Shown here: piece by piece, positions 23,073 to 32,332 of the stretch
How positions within the stretch are numbered: position 1 is the first letter of the stretch
Layout: the number at the start of each line of letters is the position of its first letter
Source: Paenibacillus timonensis
Lineage (GTDB): Bacteria; Bacillota; Bacilli; Paenibacillales; Paenibacillaceae
Assembly (NCBI RefSeq): GCF_009725205.1
Contig: NZ_WNZY01000007.1
Coordinates: forward strand, 186,001-250,000
Reading direction: 5' to 3'
Length of the DNA stretch: 64,000 nucleotides
Program-made: the position numbers and the translations under genes
Notes under the pieces: generated by a model
Databases searched by the model: none
Told to the model about the DNA's origin: nothing
Seen by the model: only the letters and a program-made list of their open reading frames with translations

Positions 23073-23882
23073 TTGCTAAAAAGGCGGGCAAATCTGCAGA
23101 AATGGAGGGTTGGATTCATTGCTGCCGATAATCCGGCGAAACTAGCGGATTATCGAGTATATCCATTGTCTGCACAGCAAAGGGGCATTTGCATGTTGGT
23201 TGGAGGAGCTGCGTTCTATGCCTTGGGTTATGTCTTCTTCCGGGTGGTCCCGCTGGCGTTTCTCTTATCGCTTTGCGGCGTGTATGCGCCGAAATATTGG
23301 AGCAGCTACTTACTGCGCCGGAGAAGGGAGAACCTGAGCCTGCATTTTAAGCAGGCATTATATTCGTTATCTTCGTCTTTGGCCTCTGGTCGTTCGGTAG
23401 AGAACGGCTTTCGCGAAGCGATCGACGATTTAAAGCTTCTATATCCCGATGGGGACAACGATGTCATGCGAGAGCTTGCGATCATCTGCGCACGTATGGA
23501 TTACGGACAGCCGGTCGAGGAAGCGCTACTCGATTTCAGCCGTCGGGCCGCACTGGAGGATATCGACAACTTTGCGGATGTATTTACGACCTGCAAGCGT
23601 TCAGGCGGAGATTTGGTTGAAGTTGTCCGACGCACCTCGAACCTCATCGGCGAGAAGCTGGAAATCAGTCAGGAAATTGGCGTGATGATTGCCCAAAAAC
23701 GGTTCGAAGCCAAGGCAATGCTGGCGGCCCCCATTTTGTTCTTATTGTTTATGCAGATGACCTCCCCGGACTATATGCTTCCGCTGCATCAGGGAGTCGG
23801 ATTGTTGATCTCGGGACTGGCTTTGTTGTTGTATGCAGTTTGTGCTTGGCTGATGTTAAAGATCATCGATATTCGGCTATAG
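23073..23882 (+). CDS. TadB-like pilus platform protein
   Basis: Inner-membrane platform protein of the type II secretion F superfamily, 269 residues. Two helices lie near the N-terminus (about 35-75). The T2SF domain follows (LYSLSSSLASGRSVENGFREA, about 95-220) and two helices close the protein (about 215-265). TTG is preferred over ATG 23058 because GGGAGGG lies six bases before it. It works with the TadC-like partner next door. Confidence 0.85.
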   Translation: MLKRRANLQKWRVGFIAADNPAKLADYRVYPLSAQQRGICMLVGGAAFYALGYVFFRVVPLAFLLSLCGVYAPKYWSSYLLRRRRENLSLHFKQALYSLSSSLASGRSVENGFREAIDDLKLLYPDGDNDVMRELAIICARMDYGQPVEEALLDFSRRAALEDIDNFADVFTTCKRSGGDLVEVVRRTSNLIGEKLEISQEIGVMIAQKRFEAKAMLAAPILFLLFMQMTSPDYMLPLHQGVGLLISGLALLLYAVCAWLMLKIIDIRL

Positions 23883-23899
23883 AGGAGGGGCCTTTGCCA

Positions 23900-24775
23900 A
23901 TGTACCTGCTGGTCGCGGGATTGCTGCTGGCCGCCATAGGCGGAAGCTGGCTATATGCCTATTGGAAGTCCCGGTTACTTTACCGCAGTTATGAGGGATT
24001 AACCATGGAAGGGTTAAGGCTCGTGCGCCTATCGCCGCCGATGCTGCTGCTCTTGGAGCGGATCAAAGTGTCCCAGCGACTTCCACGCTTTTTCTTTAAG
24101 GTTCAGCGTGCCGTGCAGAAAATCTGCGGGAATCGGCGCAGCGGTGAAATGACCTTGTTGTTGTTGGCAGAAGCGCTCACGTACGGTTATCTATTTCTCA
24201 TCTTCGGGTGCTTGATGACCTTGCTGAGCGGCGGTGCCAGCGGTTTGCTGATCGGGGGTCTGTTAGCCGTGTTGATGCCGATGGCGCTGATCAACGACCT
24301 CCATCGCAAGGTACAACGACGAGAGCAGCTCGTTCTGCTTGAACTGCCCGAGTTGCTGAACAAGATCGTGTTGCTGGTTGGCGCAGGCTCAACGGTTCAG
24401 CAAGCGATTAAGCTATGTCTGGAGCGCAAGCGGGAGCAAGCCAACCATCCTTTATACAGGGAGCTGCTACAAATGCAAAAGGAATGGGAAGGGGGCGATT
24501 CGTTTCAGCAAGCGTTGGAAGGTTTCAGCAAACGTTGCGGTATTCAGGAGGTCTCCGCGTTTGCTACGGCGGTTCTCTTAAACTACCGCCGCGGCGGAGA
24601 AGATTTTGCACTGGCGTTGCGAGATTTGTCCCATTCGCTCTGGGAGAAACGCAAAGCCGTCGGCAAAACGCTGGGCGAGCAGGCATCGTCCAAGCTGGTT
24701 TTCCCCATGGTGCTGCTGTTTATGGCGGTACTGATTCTGGTGGGCGCACCGGCGTTTATGATTATGAATTTGTAA
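23900..24775 (+). CDS. TadC-like pilus platform protein
   Basis: Second T2SF-type platform protein, 291 residues. There is a helix at the N-terminus, two in the middle (about 85-135), then the cytoplasmic T2SF domain (LLNKIVLLVGAGSTVQQAIKL, about 150-260) and a C-terminal helix (LVFPMVLLFMAVLILVGAPA). ATG follows AGGAGGGG. Typical tadB-tadC pairing in one operon. Confidence 0.87.
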   Translation: MYLLVAGLLLAAIGGSWLYAYWKSRLLYRSYEGLTMEGLRLVRLSPPMLLLLERIKVSQRLPRFFFKVQRAVQKICGNRRSGEMTLLLLAEALTYGYLFLIFGCLMTLLSGGASGLLIGGLLAVLMPMALINDLHRKVQRREQLVLLELPELLNKIVLLVGAGSTVQQAIKLCLERKREQANHPLYRELLQMQKEWEGGDSFQQALEGFSKRCGIQEVSAFATAVLLNYRRGGEDFALALRDLSHSLWEKRKAVGKTLGEQASSKLVFPMVLLFMAVLILVGAPAFMIMNL

Positions 24776-24798
24776 ATTCGAGCAGAGGAGGAATCAAC

Positions 24799-24993
24799 AT
24801 GTTGACTGCATTTCGCAAGGAAATCAAAGGGGCATGGCGCAATGAAGAAGGGCTGGGAATGCTAGAAATGATCTTAATTATCGCGGTGATCGTCATAATT
24901 GCAGTGATTTTCCGAGATCAGTTGAGAGACATCGTCGAGAGCTTGCTTGGGAAAGCCAAGTCAAAGACCGAAGACTTCATGGACGGAGAGTAA
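24799..24993 (+). CDS. Flp-type pilin-like small protein
   Basis: A 64-residue candidate major pilin subunit. A basic N-terminus and the segment NEEGLGMLEMILIIAVIVII carry the Flp feature of a small residue followed by hydrophobic helix with Glu five residues in (G-MLEM), which is the prepilin peptidase site in this family. A charged C-terminal helix follows. It corresponds to Flp1-like pilins of Gram-positives. RBS AGGAGG. The peptidase is encoded at 28976. Confidence 0.85.
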   Translation: MLTAFRKEIKGAWRNEEGLGMLEMILIIAVIVIIAVIFRDQLRDIVESLLGKAKSKTEDFMDGE

Positions 24994-24995
24994 TT

Positions 24996-25664
24996 ATGGG
25001 CCTATGGCGGGATCAACGCGGGGGCTTTACGATCGAAGCCTCATTGGTGCTTCCAATGGTTTTTTACACGGTGCTCATTCTCCTGTTCTTCTGCCTCTAC
25101 CTGTATCAACATGTGCTATTGGGTCAGGCTGCCACCGTTGCAGCGGAGCGAACGGCTTACAACTGGGAGAATAGCCATCAGGACAGTTTGACTGGCGCCT
25201 TTGACGAAGGGGAGTACGATCCCCTCTACTGGCGCCTAGGGGATGACGGTATGCTGCAGGCTGTATTTGACTGGAACGGCGAAGGCGGGACCGCCAAGCT
25301 GAATTTGCCGGCGGAAGATCGAGAGGCAGGGCAGTCGCTCCCGGTTCGGAAGCTAAGTCGGACAGGAGCTGAAGTGCCTAAGGGCCTTAGCGGGGAGATG
25401 CGCTACGACAACCGGCTGCTCATGCGTAAAGTAAGCGTAGCTTTAGAACGGCTGGTTCCGCTGGCTCCATTGGAGGGCTGGATTGGCGATGTCAACCAGA
25501 GCGGGCGTGCGGAGGCCTATGTCGTCGAACCGGTGGAATGGATTCGGACGGTGGAGCTTGCGAGCTATTACGGCGAGAAATTCCGAAGCGGTAGGGGGCA
25601 AGGGGGGATGGATAAGCAGGAGGCGCAGGAGGCGCTGAAGCTGTTTGGTAAATCATCGCGATGA
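24996..25664 (+). CDS. TadE-like pseudopilin
   Basis: A 222-residue protein with the TadE N-terminal pattern: RDQRGGFTIEASLVLPMVFYTV, one helix (about 10-38), then a large extracellular part. The Gly-Gly-Phe-Thr-x-Glu context resembles a class III signal processed by TadV-type peptidases. A minor-pilin role is expected. It starts two bases after the pilin gene. Confidence 0.85.
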   Translation: MGLWRDQRGGFTIEASLVLPMVFYTVLILLFFCLYLYQHVLLGQAATVAAERTAYNWENSHQDSLTGAFDEGEYDPLYWRLGDDGMLQAVFDWNGEGGTAKLNLPAEDREAGQSLPVRKLSRTGAEVPKGLSGEMRYDNRLLMRKVSVALERLVPLAPLEGWIGDVNQSGRAEAYVVEPVEWIRTVELASYYGEKFRSGRGQGGMDKQEAQEALKLFGKSSR

Positions 25665-25682
25665 TGGGAAAGGAGGATGGCG

Positions 25683-27911
25683 GTGTTCCAACGGAAACGC
25701 TCGGAGCAAGGAGCGGTTACGGTATTTTTTATCGTGATATTTGCCGCGGTATTCGCATTTGTCGCCCTGTTTATCGATTTTGCCAGAATGTTCGCCCTGC
25801 AGGCCAAAGCAGAAGCTTTGACGCATGCGGCTTCGAGGTCCGTCCTGTCCGCTTACGACCGGGAACTGGCCGAACGGTACGGCCTATTTGCATATGGGCA
25901 AACCGACGGGAACTACATTATGGCAAAGGTGCTTCAGGACCAGCTCGAACTGGTCGGACGTAGCGAGGGGTTACCTTTGCTGGGAGCCCAATTAGATTCT
26001 TCTTCTGTCGAATTTTTGCGTCCCATCGGAACCTATCCCGTGTTCGAGCAACAAATCCGCGAACAAATGAAATACCGGGCACCGATCGACGTAACTATAG
26101 ATCTGTTGAATCGCTTTAAACCGATGGCCGGAGTGATGAAGGAAGCTTCGAATACGGTGGATTTGCTGGGAAAATTACAGAAGCTTTACGACCAGAGGGA
26201 AGCCAAGCTGGATGAACTTCTGGAGAAGCAGCGGCAAGCGGCCAATGCAGTAGGACCTTATGCGGAAGTACTGTCAGTGGGAAGCGGCGGGACCTACGGG
26301 GAAGCCTGGAACGGCGATATCTCCACGCTGCCCGACGCTGCGGCGAATTATCCCGCTTATGTGAGCCAAGTCGAGGCGGATGCGGGTAAGGAACCTGAGG
26401 ATCGGATGTATACGGCGGAAATCAGCCGCTACCGTTCAACAACCAGCGGGATGTTTGCTAAACTGGACCGCGATCAACGGCTGGCAGAGCAGAACCATGC
26501 CTCACGCCTGCCAGAGGCTAGGGCCCTGCTGGAGGAAGCGCGGCGGATCAATGATCAGATGCGGCAAACGATTGAAGAGGCGGAAAAGCGCCCGGAGCAA
26601 ACGGGTTATAACGAAGTGTCAGCCGGGACGAGCACCCGCGGTGGCAGTTCCGGTCCGGTCGGCGACGGCGACGTCATCGCCAATATCCGGAGCCAAGCCG
26701 GATCCCTGCTGCTATCCGAGGAGACGTTTGCCGGCCTGGCCGCGGATATCGATCGGCAGTCGGCGGCGTTCGCCGGACTCCGGAACACCGGAACCTCGCT
26801 CCTAGCGCAAAGCGAATCTGTATTATCGGCGACGGCTTCGTCTACATCTTTCGCTTCGGGCGTGAATAGCACGGCTGAGGCATGCGATGCCTATCTCCGG
26901 CAATTCGTCACTCCGGGTTCAGCCAATGTGCTGGATGCGAGCGCTCGTCGGCTGGACAGTCACCGGTCCTCCGATAAGGAGCGGAAGGCGACAGAGAAGG
27001 CAGCAAGCGCCAAGCTGAAGGAGGCAGCCGGCTGGATCCGTGGAATCGAACAGCTCAAAAACGGATTGAAAGAGCACCAGGCCAAATTCGATCAACTAGA
27101 GGTGAAGATGGAAGCCAATCGATCGTTAAACCGTTCCACCTCTGGAGACGGGTCTGCCTCGGCCGCCTTGAACGATGATCCAAGTGAGGCGGGACAAGCC
27201 TCCATGGGAAGGATGGACGGATTGTACGGCGGTTTGGCAGGACTGATGGGAGGGATGTCGGACTCCGTATTTCAAATGGAGTACGTTGCGAGTTATTTTC
27301 ACTTCCTGGATGTCAGCGCCTTGAACGGTTTGCTAGAGGGCAAAGGCCAAGCGGACAAGCTTGAAGTGATCCGCGAGCAATTCGCGCCGGAGAGCCAAGA
27401 GGTCGAGTATATTTTGTACGGTATGCATAATCCGGGAGGGAATGTCGCTGCCGCGTTTGGAGAGATTTTTGCAATGCGTCTGGCCATTCGGACAATGGAG
27501 GGCTTCAGCAAGAACGCGGCCAAAGGGAATCCTTTACTGGTGTTTGCCGCAGCCCTGCTGTACGGAGCGCAGCATGCCTTGCAGGATATGGTCGCATTAA
27601 CCCGGGACGGGAAAATCCAGTTAAGCGACTACCTTAAGGTTGATCTGACTTATCGGGATCATCTCCGGTTGTTTCTGCTGCTGCATGGCCGCAGCGAACA
27701 GCGGTTGTCGCGAATGCTTGCCGTTATATCATTGAATACCGGGATCGATCCGGCGGAGCGAGCCACCTATGTCAAAGGGAAAGTGCAGGTGGCAATGCCT
27801 TTATGGTTTTTGCCCGGGGTATGTAAAACGTTGGGTAAGGTCGGCGTATTGAAAGGAAACGTGGAAGGAAGCCGGTACTATGCTGCCAAACAAGCGGACT
27901 TCTCATATTGA
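25683..27911 (+). CDS. DUF5702-type large surface protein of the pilus locus
   Basis: A 742-residue membrane-anchored protein. It has an N-terminal TadE/TadG-like helix (RSEQGAVTVFFIVIFAAVFA, about 7-32, with FARMFALQAKAEALTHAASR after it), then a long, largely helical extracellular region with coiled-coil character (about 140-480, Gln/Glu/Lys/Ala-rich) and a C-terminal globular part. Function is not established for this family; position suggests a pilus tip, adaptor or surface scaffold. GTG is chosen because AGGAGG lies six bases upstream; ATG 25677 touches the ribosome site. The end overlaps the next gene by 32 bases. Confidence 0.8.
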   Translation: MFQRKRSEQGAVTVFFIVIFAAVFAFVALFIDFARMFALQAKAEALTHAASRSVLSAYDRELAERYGLFAYGQTDGNYIMAKVLQDQLELVGRSEGLPLLGAQLDSSSVEFLRPIGTYPVFEQQIREQMKYRAPIDVTIDLLNRFKPMAGVMKEASNTVDLLGKLQKLYDQREAKLDELLEKQRQAANAVGPYAEVLSVGSGGTYGEAWNGDISTLPDAAANYPAYVSQVEADAGKEPEDRMYTAEISRYRSTTSGMFAKLDRDQRLAEQNHASRLPEARALLEEARRINDQMRQTIEEAEKRPEQTGYNEVSAGTSTRGGSSGPVGDGDVIANIRSQAGSLLLSEETFAGLAADIDRQSAAFAGLRNTGTSLLAQSESVLSATASSTSFASGVNSTAEACDAYLRQFVTPGSANVLDASARRLDSHRSSDKERKATEKAASAKLKEAAGWIRGIEQLKNGLKEHQAKFDQLEVKMEANRSLNRSTSGDGSASAALNDDPSEAGQASMGRMDGLYGGLAGLMGGMSDSVFQMEYVASYFHFLDVSALNGLLEGKGQADKLEVIREQFAPESQEVEYILYGMHNPGGNVAAAFGEIFAMRLAIRTMEGFSKNAAKGNPLLVFAAALLYGAQHALQDMVALTRDGKIQLSDYLKVDLTYRDHLRLFLLLHGRSEQRLSRMLAVISLNTGIDPAERATYVKGKVQVAMPLWFLPGVCKTLGKVGVLKGNVEGSRYYAAKQADFSY

Positions 27912-28956
27912 AGGATCGAAGGCACAACGCTTCCGGGAAAAGGGGTCATTAGGAAGTATCACGTTGGAGGCTGCTTTGATCGCTCCCGTCTTCGTGTTGG
28001 TCGTATTCTGGTTCATTTTCCTTGTCCATATGACGCTGCTATCCGGACAATTGCATGCGGCGGCAGCGAATGCTGTCAAACAAATCTCCGCACATATCTA
28101 TCCGGTGGCGATTGCGGTCGAGGCGCAGAGCAGCGGGCAGCAAGAAACGCAGACACCGGTCGGGGAGACGGGTCAGGGAACCGCTCCTTTGAATGGAGCG
28201 GGGGGTTCCCGCAATAAGGGAACGGTTTCGGGAAACAGCCCGTTCTCTTGGCGAATGCCGTCCCTGTCGCTTGAGGAATGGGCGGGACAATATGCGGCAA
28301 AACTGCCGGCCCCTCTATCGACATGGATAACCGATGCTGCGCGTAAAGGCGACGAACCGCTGCAAGAGTTAAAGACGAATGCGGTGGAAGCTGTTTTGGA
28401 CCCGTTGGTTAAACCGATGTTACGCCCGTTCCTGCAAGGGACCTTGCTGGAGGAAGAACGCTTGCATGTCAATCGTGTCACGGTTCCAGACTTGAAGACG
28501 GGCAAGCAGCCTTATTTCGGACTAGAGGTGAGTTACGAGCTTCCGCTGAAGGTCCCGTTTTCCGGGCGGCGGATGGTACTGCAAACGAGGGCGGAAGAGC
28601 GTCTTTGGATCGGCGATACCGGTGAACTGGATTCGGGGGCTGGAAGCGGAGAGAGCCAAACCGGGGAAGCGGCGGTTGTGGTCTCCAAGCCCGACCCGGC
28701 GTATGCCGGACATCGGGCGACGATCGTTGCCCAGGTTGCTCCAGGGACTAGCGCCAAGCTGACCATCTATTATAAAAGCGGGGTTAGCCAGGCGAAATAT
28801 TTAGGGGAAGCGACTGCGGATGATCAAGGCAGGATTGCTTGGACCTGGTTGGTTGGGGGAAACACTACGCCGGGGACGTGGAGTTTCGTGATTGAAACGG
28901 GAGAGGGCTTGCGCACGACAGCCGGGTTCGAGGTGGCAAGTCCGCATTCGGAATAG
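27880..28956 (+). CDS. TadE/TadG-like pseudopilin with Ig-like C-terminal domain
   Basis: A 358-residue protein. The TadE-like helix is SLGSITLEAALIAPVFVLVV (about 23-42). A linker rich in Gln/Gly/Thr follows (about 80-120), then a mixed middle part. The last 95 residues (VVVSKPDPAYAGHRATIVAQ ... GRIAWTWLVGGNTTPGTWSF) look like a bacterial Ig-like beta sandwich. This suggests an exposed pilus component that binds something. ATG lies behind GGAAGGAAG inside the previous gene, implying translational coupling. Confidence 0.8.
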   Translation: MLPNKRTSHIEGSKAQRFREKGSLGSITLEAALIAPVFVLVVFWFIFLVHMTLLSGQLHAAAANAVKQISAHIYPVAIAVEAQSSGQQETQTPVGETGQGTAPLNGAGGSRNKGTVSGNSPFSWRMPSLSLEEWAGQYAAKLPAPLSTWITDAARKGDEPLQELKTNAVEAVLDPLVKPMLRPFLQGTLLEEERLHVNRVTVPDLKTGKQPYFGLEVSYELPLKVPFSGRRMVLQTRAEERLWIGDTGELDSGAGSGESQTGEAAVVVSKPDPAYAGHRATIVAQVAPGTSAKLTIYYKSGVSQAKYLGEATADDQGRIAWTWLVGGNTTPGTWSFVIETGEGLRTTAGFEVASPHSE

Positions 28957-28975
28957 GAAGGAAGTGCAAGGGCTG

Positions 28976-29479
28976 ATGGTTGAGTTAGGAAGTTGTTTAT
29001 TGATGTTACTTGCGGCTTTCGTCACGGATTTGAGAACGATGAAAATTCCTAATATCATCACGATAACAGGAATCTGGTCCGGACTGTCCTATCACCTTTT
29101 GATGGAGGGCTGGATTGGTGCTTGGTTCGCTGTTGCCGGGGCTGCAACTGGATTTGGTCTGATGTTTGCACTGTATTTACTGCGCGCGGTTGGAGGAGGC
29201 GATGTCAAGCTGTTTGCAGGAATTGGGGCCTGGATGGGAATCGCTTTCGCTCTATCGACGATGATGTATTCGATTTTGGCTGCAGGGTGCATCGGCTTAA
29301 TCATCTTGATTTGGCGTCGTGAGACTGGGGTTCGTCTGCGTCGCATCACCGGTAGCGTCCTTGGGGCAGCCGCCCTGCGAAGTACGCTCCCCATTCAGAT
29401 TGCCGCCAAAGGCCAATTGCAGTTTCCGTTTATGTTAGCCGTGCTGCCGGGGGCGATACTGGCGATCTACTATATGTGA
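28976..29479 (+). CDS. TadV/CpaA-type prepilin peptidase (A24)
   Basis: Small aspartic prepilin peptidase, 167 residues, lacking the methylase domain. The two catalytic aspartates are in FVTDLRTMKIPN (about D18) and AVGGGDVKLF (about D70). Five to six membrane helices are visible. It should process the Flp-like pilin and the TadE-like pseudopilins of the same operon. GTG 28964 is a possible alternative start closer to AGGAAGG. Confidence 0.88.
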   Translation: MVELGSCLLMLLAAFVTDLRTMKIPNIITITGIWSGLSYHLLMEGWIGAWFAVAGAATGFGLMFALYLLRAVGGGDVKLFAGIGAWMGIAFALSTMMYSILAAGCIGLIILIWRRETGVRLRRITGSVLGAAALRSTLPIQIAAKGQLQFPFMLAVLPGAILAIYYM

Positions 29480-29499
29480 CGTGCGAGGAGGGGCGTGCC

Positions 29500-31122
29500 A
29501 TGCCAGAGTTAGTTGCCGATTTTGTTAGGGACGGCGGAACCTACATGATTCTTGAGGCTAAAGAAGGGCTGAAGCCTGAACAATTGAATCGCGTCCAGCG
29601 CGCCATGCTGGCATCGGTGACCGTGCCGAACCTGCTGCGGCTCGACATTCGCGAGGTTGATTATCAAATCAGTTTGCACTATGACATTACGGGAAAAAGA
29701 ATGCTGTCTCAGTGCTTACGCAGCGACAAAATCGGCATGCCGGAGTTTTACGGTTCGCTGCTCCAAGTGGTTGCTGTGCTGGAAGATAGCAAGAGGTATA
29801 TGTTGTCCCCATCCGGTTTTTTGCTCGATGAGACGCATATTTTTGTGGAGGAGCCGCTATCCAGCGGGTCGCTGTATTTTACTTATGTTCCTTGGAAGGA
29901 GATGCCGGCCGCTCTCCCGCTGTCCCAGATGCTGTTATCATTGATGACCCGACTGCTAACTTGCGTCACACATGTCGAAGGGGATGGAATCCCGCAGTTG
30001 ATTCGGTTATGTGGGGATGAGCTTTTTTCTTTGGGAGAACTTAAAAAAATGCTGTTGCGTTTGTTGTCGGATGAACCGGATATCAAGCCGGAAAGCAATG
30101 CGGAGGCAAGGAGAACATCAACGACAGTAAAGGAGCCGTTGCCAAGGCTTTCGGAGCCTTCTCCGTCATTTCCTCGTTCTGCCGTAGTTAGGGAATATCT
30201 ACCGTTACGGGAGCCGGTGGAATCGGGAACTTGGGCAGGCAGTGCCGTTAACGATGTAAACGTTAAACGGGAAGAATGGGCGGGACTCGACGAGAAGGTA
30301 TCGCCGAGAGAAATACAGATCAAACCGACTTACCTTGTGCTCGGGGTGCTGCTTGTGGATGCGTTGAGTTGGAAGCTTCTCTATTTTGATCGACCCGGAG
30401 CATTCGGGTTATCGCTAAGCATAGCGGTTACCGTACTTTTAGGGGCTGCCGGATTTGTTCTATGGCGAAAGCTACGCAGTTCCGCGGCAGTGGAAGAAGA
30501 AGCGGAAGGAACAGTGTTGGAGGAAGCCCCTGAGGCGCTAGGAGTATCGGGACTTCTGGGATTATCCGCAGAACGACCATCGGGCTCTTCATTCTACAAT
30601 AGAAATATTGAAGCTTTAGAGTCTTCTGGCGTTTTTCCAGCCAGGTCCTCGGTGGAGTCGTTCGTGCCGCGGACGGAGCTTTCGTATGAGATGCCGGAAT
30701 CCGCGGCAGCAGCGAGTGAATCTGAACCCGAAGTGGGGGGATCCCCCCCTACAGTGTTGCTGAGCCGGTCCATGCTGCAGGGACAAGATCGATCGTTGAA
30801 CGGTCGCAGCCCACACTATTATTTAGATCGTTTCGAGGAGGGTGGTGGCGTGTCAGAGCGGATTCCGTTGACCCCAGGAAGCTTCGTAATCGGGCGCTCC
30901 GAAGAGATCGTTCAATATGTGGAGAATACCGCAGGCGTTTCCCGTGCCCATGTGGAGATTTTGGTCACTTCGCGCGGCTGTTTACTCAAGGATCTAGGAT
31001 CGAAGAATGGGACTCGGTTAAACGGGGAGAGTGTGGCTCCATATAAAGAATATCCTTTGCAGGCGGACGACACGTTTTATCTAGCGGAGACGAGCTTTAA
31101 ATTCGGTGCGGAGGTTTCTTAA
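29500..31122 (+). CDS. DUF6382-type / FHA-domain membrane protein
   Basis: A 540-residue protein ending the pilus operon. The N-terminal domain (about 1-200, GGTYMILEAKEGLKPEQLNRV) corresponds to the DUF6382-like domain of such proteins. A disordered linker follows (about 200-275). A hydrophobic hairpin (about 280-335, LVLGVLLVDALSWKLLYFD and FGLSLSIAVTVLLGAAGFVL) is followed by an acidic linker (about 340-440). The C-terminal FHA domain has FVIGRSEE, SRAHVEI and DLGSKNGTRLNG, all ligand residues kept. FHA domains bind phosphothreonine, so Ser/Thr kinase signalling may control pilus assembly; no kinase is in the window. Confidence 0.85.
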   Translation: MPELVADFVRDGGTYMILEAKEGLKPEQLNRVQRAMLASVTVPNLLRLDIREVDYQISLHYDITGKRMLSQCLRSDKIGMPEFYGSLLQVVAVLEDSKRYMLSPSGFLLDETHIFVEEPLSSGSLYFTYVPWKEMPAALPLSQMLLSLMTRLLTCVTHVEGDGIPQLIRLCGDELFSLGELKKMLLRLLSDEPDIKPESNAEARRTSTTVKEPLPRLSEPSPSFPRSAVVREYLPLREPVESGTWAGSAVNDVNVKREEWAGLDEKVSPREIQIKPTYLVLGVLLVDALSWKLLYFDRPGAFGLSLSIAVTVLLGAAGFVLWRKLRSSAAVEEEAEGTVLEEAPEALGVSGLLGLSAERPSGSSFYNRNIEALESSGVFPARSSVESFVPRTELSYEMPESAAAASESEPEVGGSPPTVLLSRSMLQGQDRSLNGRSPHYYLDRFEEGGGVSERIPLTPGSFVIGRSEEIVQYVENTAGVSRAHVEILVTSRGCLLKDLGSKNGTRLNGESVAPYKEYPLQADDTFYLAETSFKFGAEVS

Positions 31123-31213
31123 GCAAGGAGGGTTAGGGGGTTATCGCCCACGCTTGACCGGAAAGTCATGGACCAAATTTGAAATGGCCGTAGATTCTCA
31201 CCGGAAAAGCGGG

Positions 31214-31236
31214 TATAATGAACGAGAATGATTCTC
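31214..31236 (+). promoter_or_regulatory. -10 box and Fur box of the siderophore permease operon
   Basis: TATAAT at 31214-31219 is followed by GAGAATGATTCTC (31224-31236), an inverted repeat matching a Fur site (AATNATT core). The -35 is weak. Iron-repressed transcription is inferred. Confidence 0.75.
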
Positions 31237-31294
31237 AATTACATATTTCATGCTCTTATTTTTCGGCAAAATTGATTAAAGGATGGTTCTCGAC

Positions 31295-32332
31295 ATGTCG
31301 GCAATAACCCAATCTACCAAACCACGCTACCGTTCCCGCCCGCTTGCGGCAACTTTGATTTTATTCGGCGGTGCCGTGCTGCTGCTGTTTGCCATTTGCC
31401 TTTCGATTTCCGTTGGGGCGGCAGATATTCACCTCACTACCGTCTGGGATGCGCTGTTCCACTTTCAGGCGGAGCAAACTCAGCATCAAATTATTATGGA
31501 GCTGAGGCTCCCGCGGGCTTTGGCGGCTGCATTAATCGGCGCGGCGCTTGCGGTAGCCGGGTCCATTATGCAGGGGATGACACGCAACCCGATGGCTGAT
31601 TCCGGCTTATTGGGACTTAACTCCGGCGCAGGGCTGGCGCTGGCCATTAGCTTTGCGTTGATGCCAGGCACCTCATTCCTGCTAACGATGTTTTATTCGT
31701 TTATCGGAGCCGGGCTGGGTGCCGGACTCGTATTCGGCATCGGCTCCATGTCCAAGGGAGGCATGTCTCCGGTTCGACTGACGTTGGCAGGGGCTGCCGT
31801 CAGTATGCTGTTGACCGCAATCAGCGAGGGGATTGCGATTTACTTCAATATTGGACAGGATCTTGCATTCTGGTACGCTGGCGCGATTGCCGGTGCGAAT
31901 TGGCTGCAAATCAAACTGGTTTCACCTTGGGTGTTCGCCGGGTTGTTCTGCGCTTTGCTGCTGTCGAAATCAATTACTCTGCTCAGCCTCGGCGAAGAGG
32001 TGGCGACCGGCTTGGGCCAAAGAACACGCTTGATTAAGGCGCTTGGCATGCTCATCGTGTTGGTTCTAGCCGGCAGTGCGGTTTCGATTGTCGGGGCGAT
32101 TGGGTTCGTTGGCTTGTTGGTTCCGCACGTGGCTCGCTTTTTAGTTGGCGTTGATTACCGCTGGGTGATCCCGTCCTCGGCCCTGCTTGGCAGTTTGTTG
32201 ATGGTATTTGCGGATATTTTGGCGCGGATGGTTCATCCACCGCATGAAACACCGATTGGCGCATTGATTGCCGTCATCGGGGTGCCGTTCTTCCTGTATC
32301 TCGCCATGAAGCAGAAGGGGGGATTGGAATGA
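31295..32332 (+). CDS. FecCD-type ferric-siderophore ABC permease 1
   Basis: A 345-residue permease with about ten helices. The family marks are present: LRLPRALAAALIGAALAVAG, QGMTRNPMADSGLLGLNSGAG and the late FVGLLVPHVARFLVG, the coupling region for the ATPase. Its substrate is a ferric hydroxamate or similar siderophore, judged from family and Fur box. Start ATG has AAGGATGG eight bases upstream. It overlaps the second permease by four bases. Bacillus yfiZ-yfhA is the closest arrangement I know, there also followed by the YfhF-type epimerase region. Confidence 0.93.
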   Translation: MSAITQSTKPRYRSRPLAATLILFGGAVLLLFAICLSISVGAADIHLTTVWDALFHFQAEQTQHQIIMELRLPRALAAALIGAALAVAGSIMQGMTRNPMADSGLLGLNSGAGLALAISFALMPGTSFLLTMFYSFIGAGLGAGLVFGIGSMSKGGMSPVRLTLAGAAVSMLLTAISEGIAIYFNIGQDLAFWYAGAIAGANWLQIKLVSPWVFAGLFCALLLSKSITLLSLGEEVATGLGQRTRLIKALGMLIVLVLAGSAVSIVGAIGFVGLLVPHVARFLVGVDYRWVIPSSALLGSLLMVFADILARMVHPPHETPIGALIAVIGVPFFLYLAMKQKGGLE

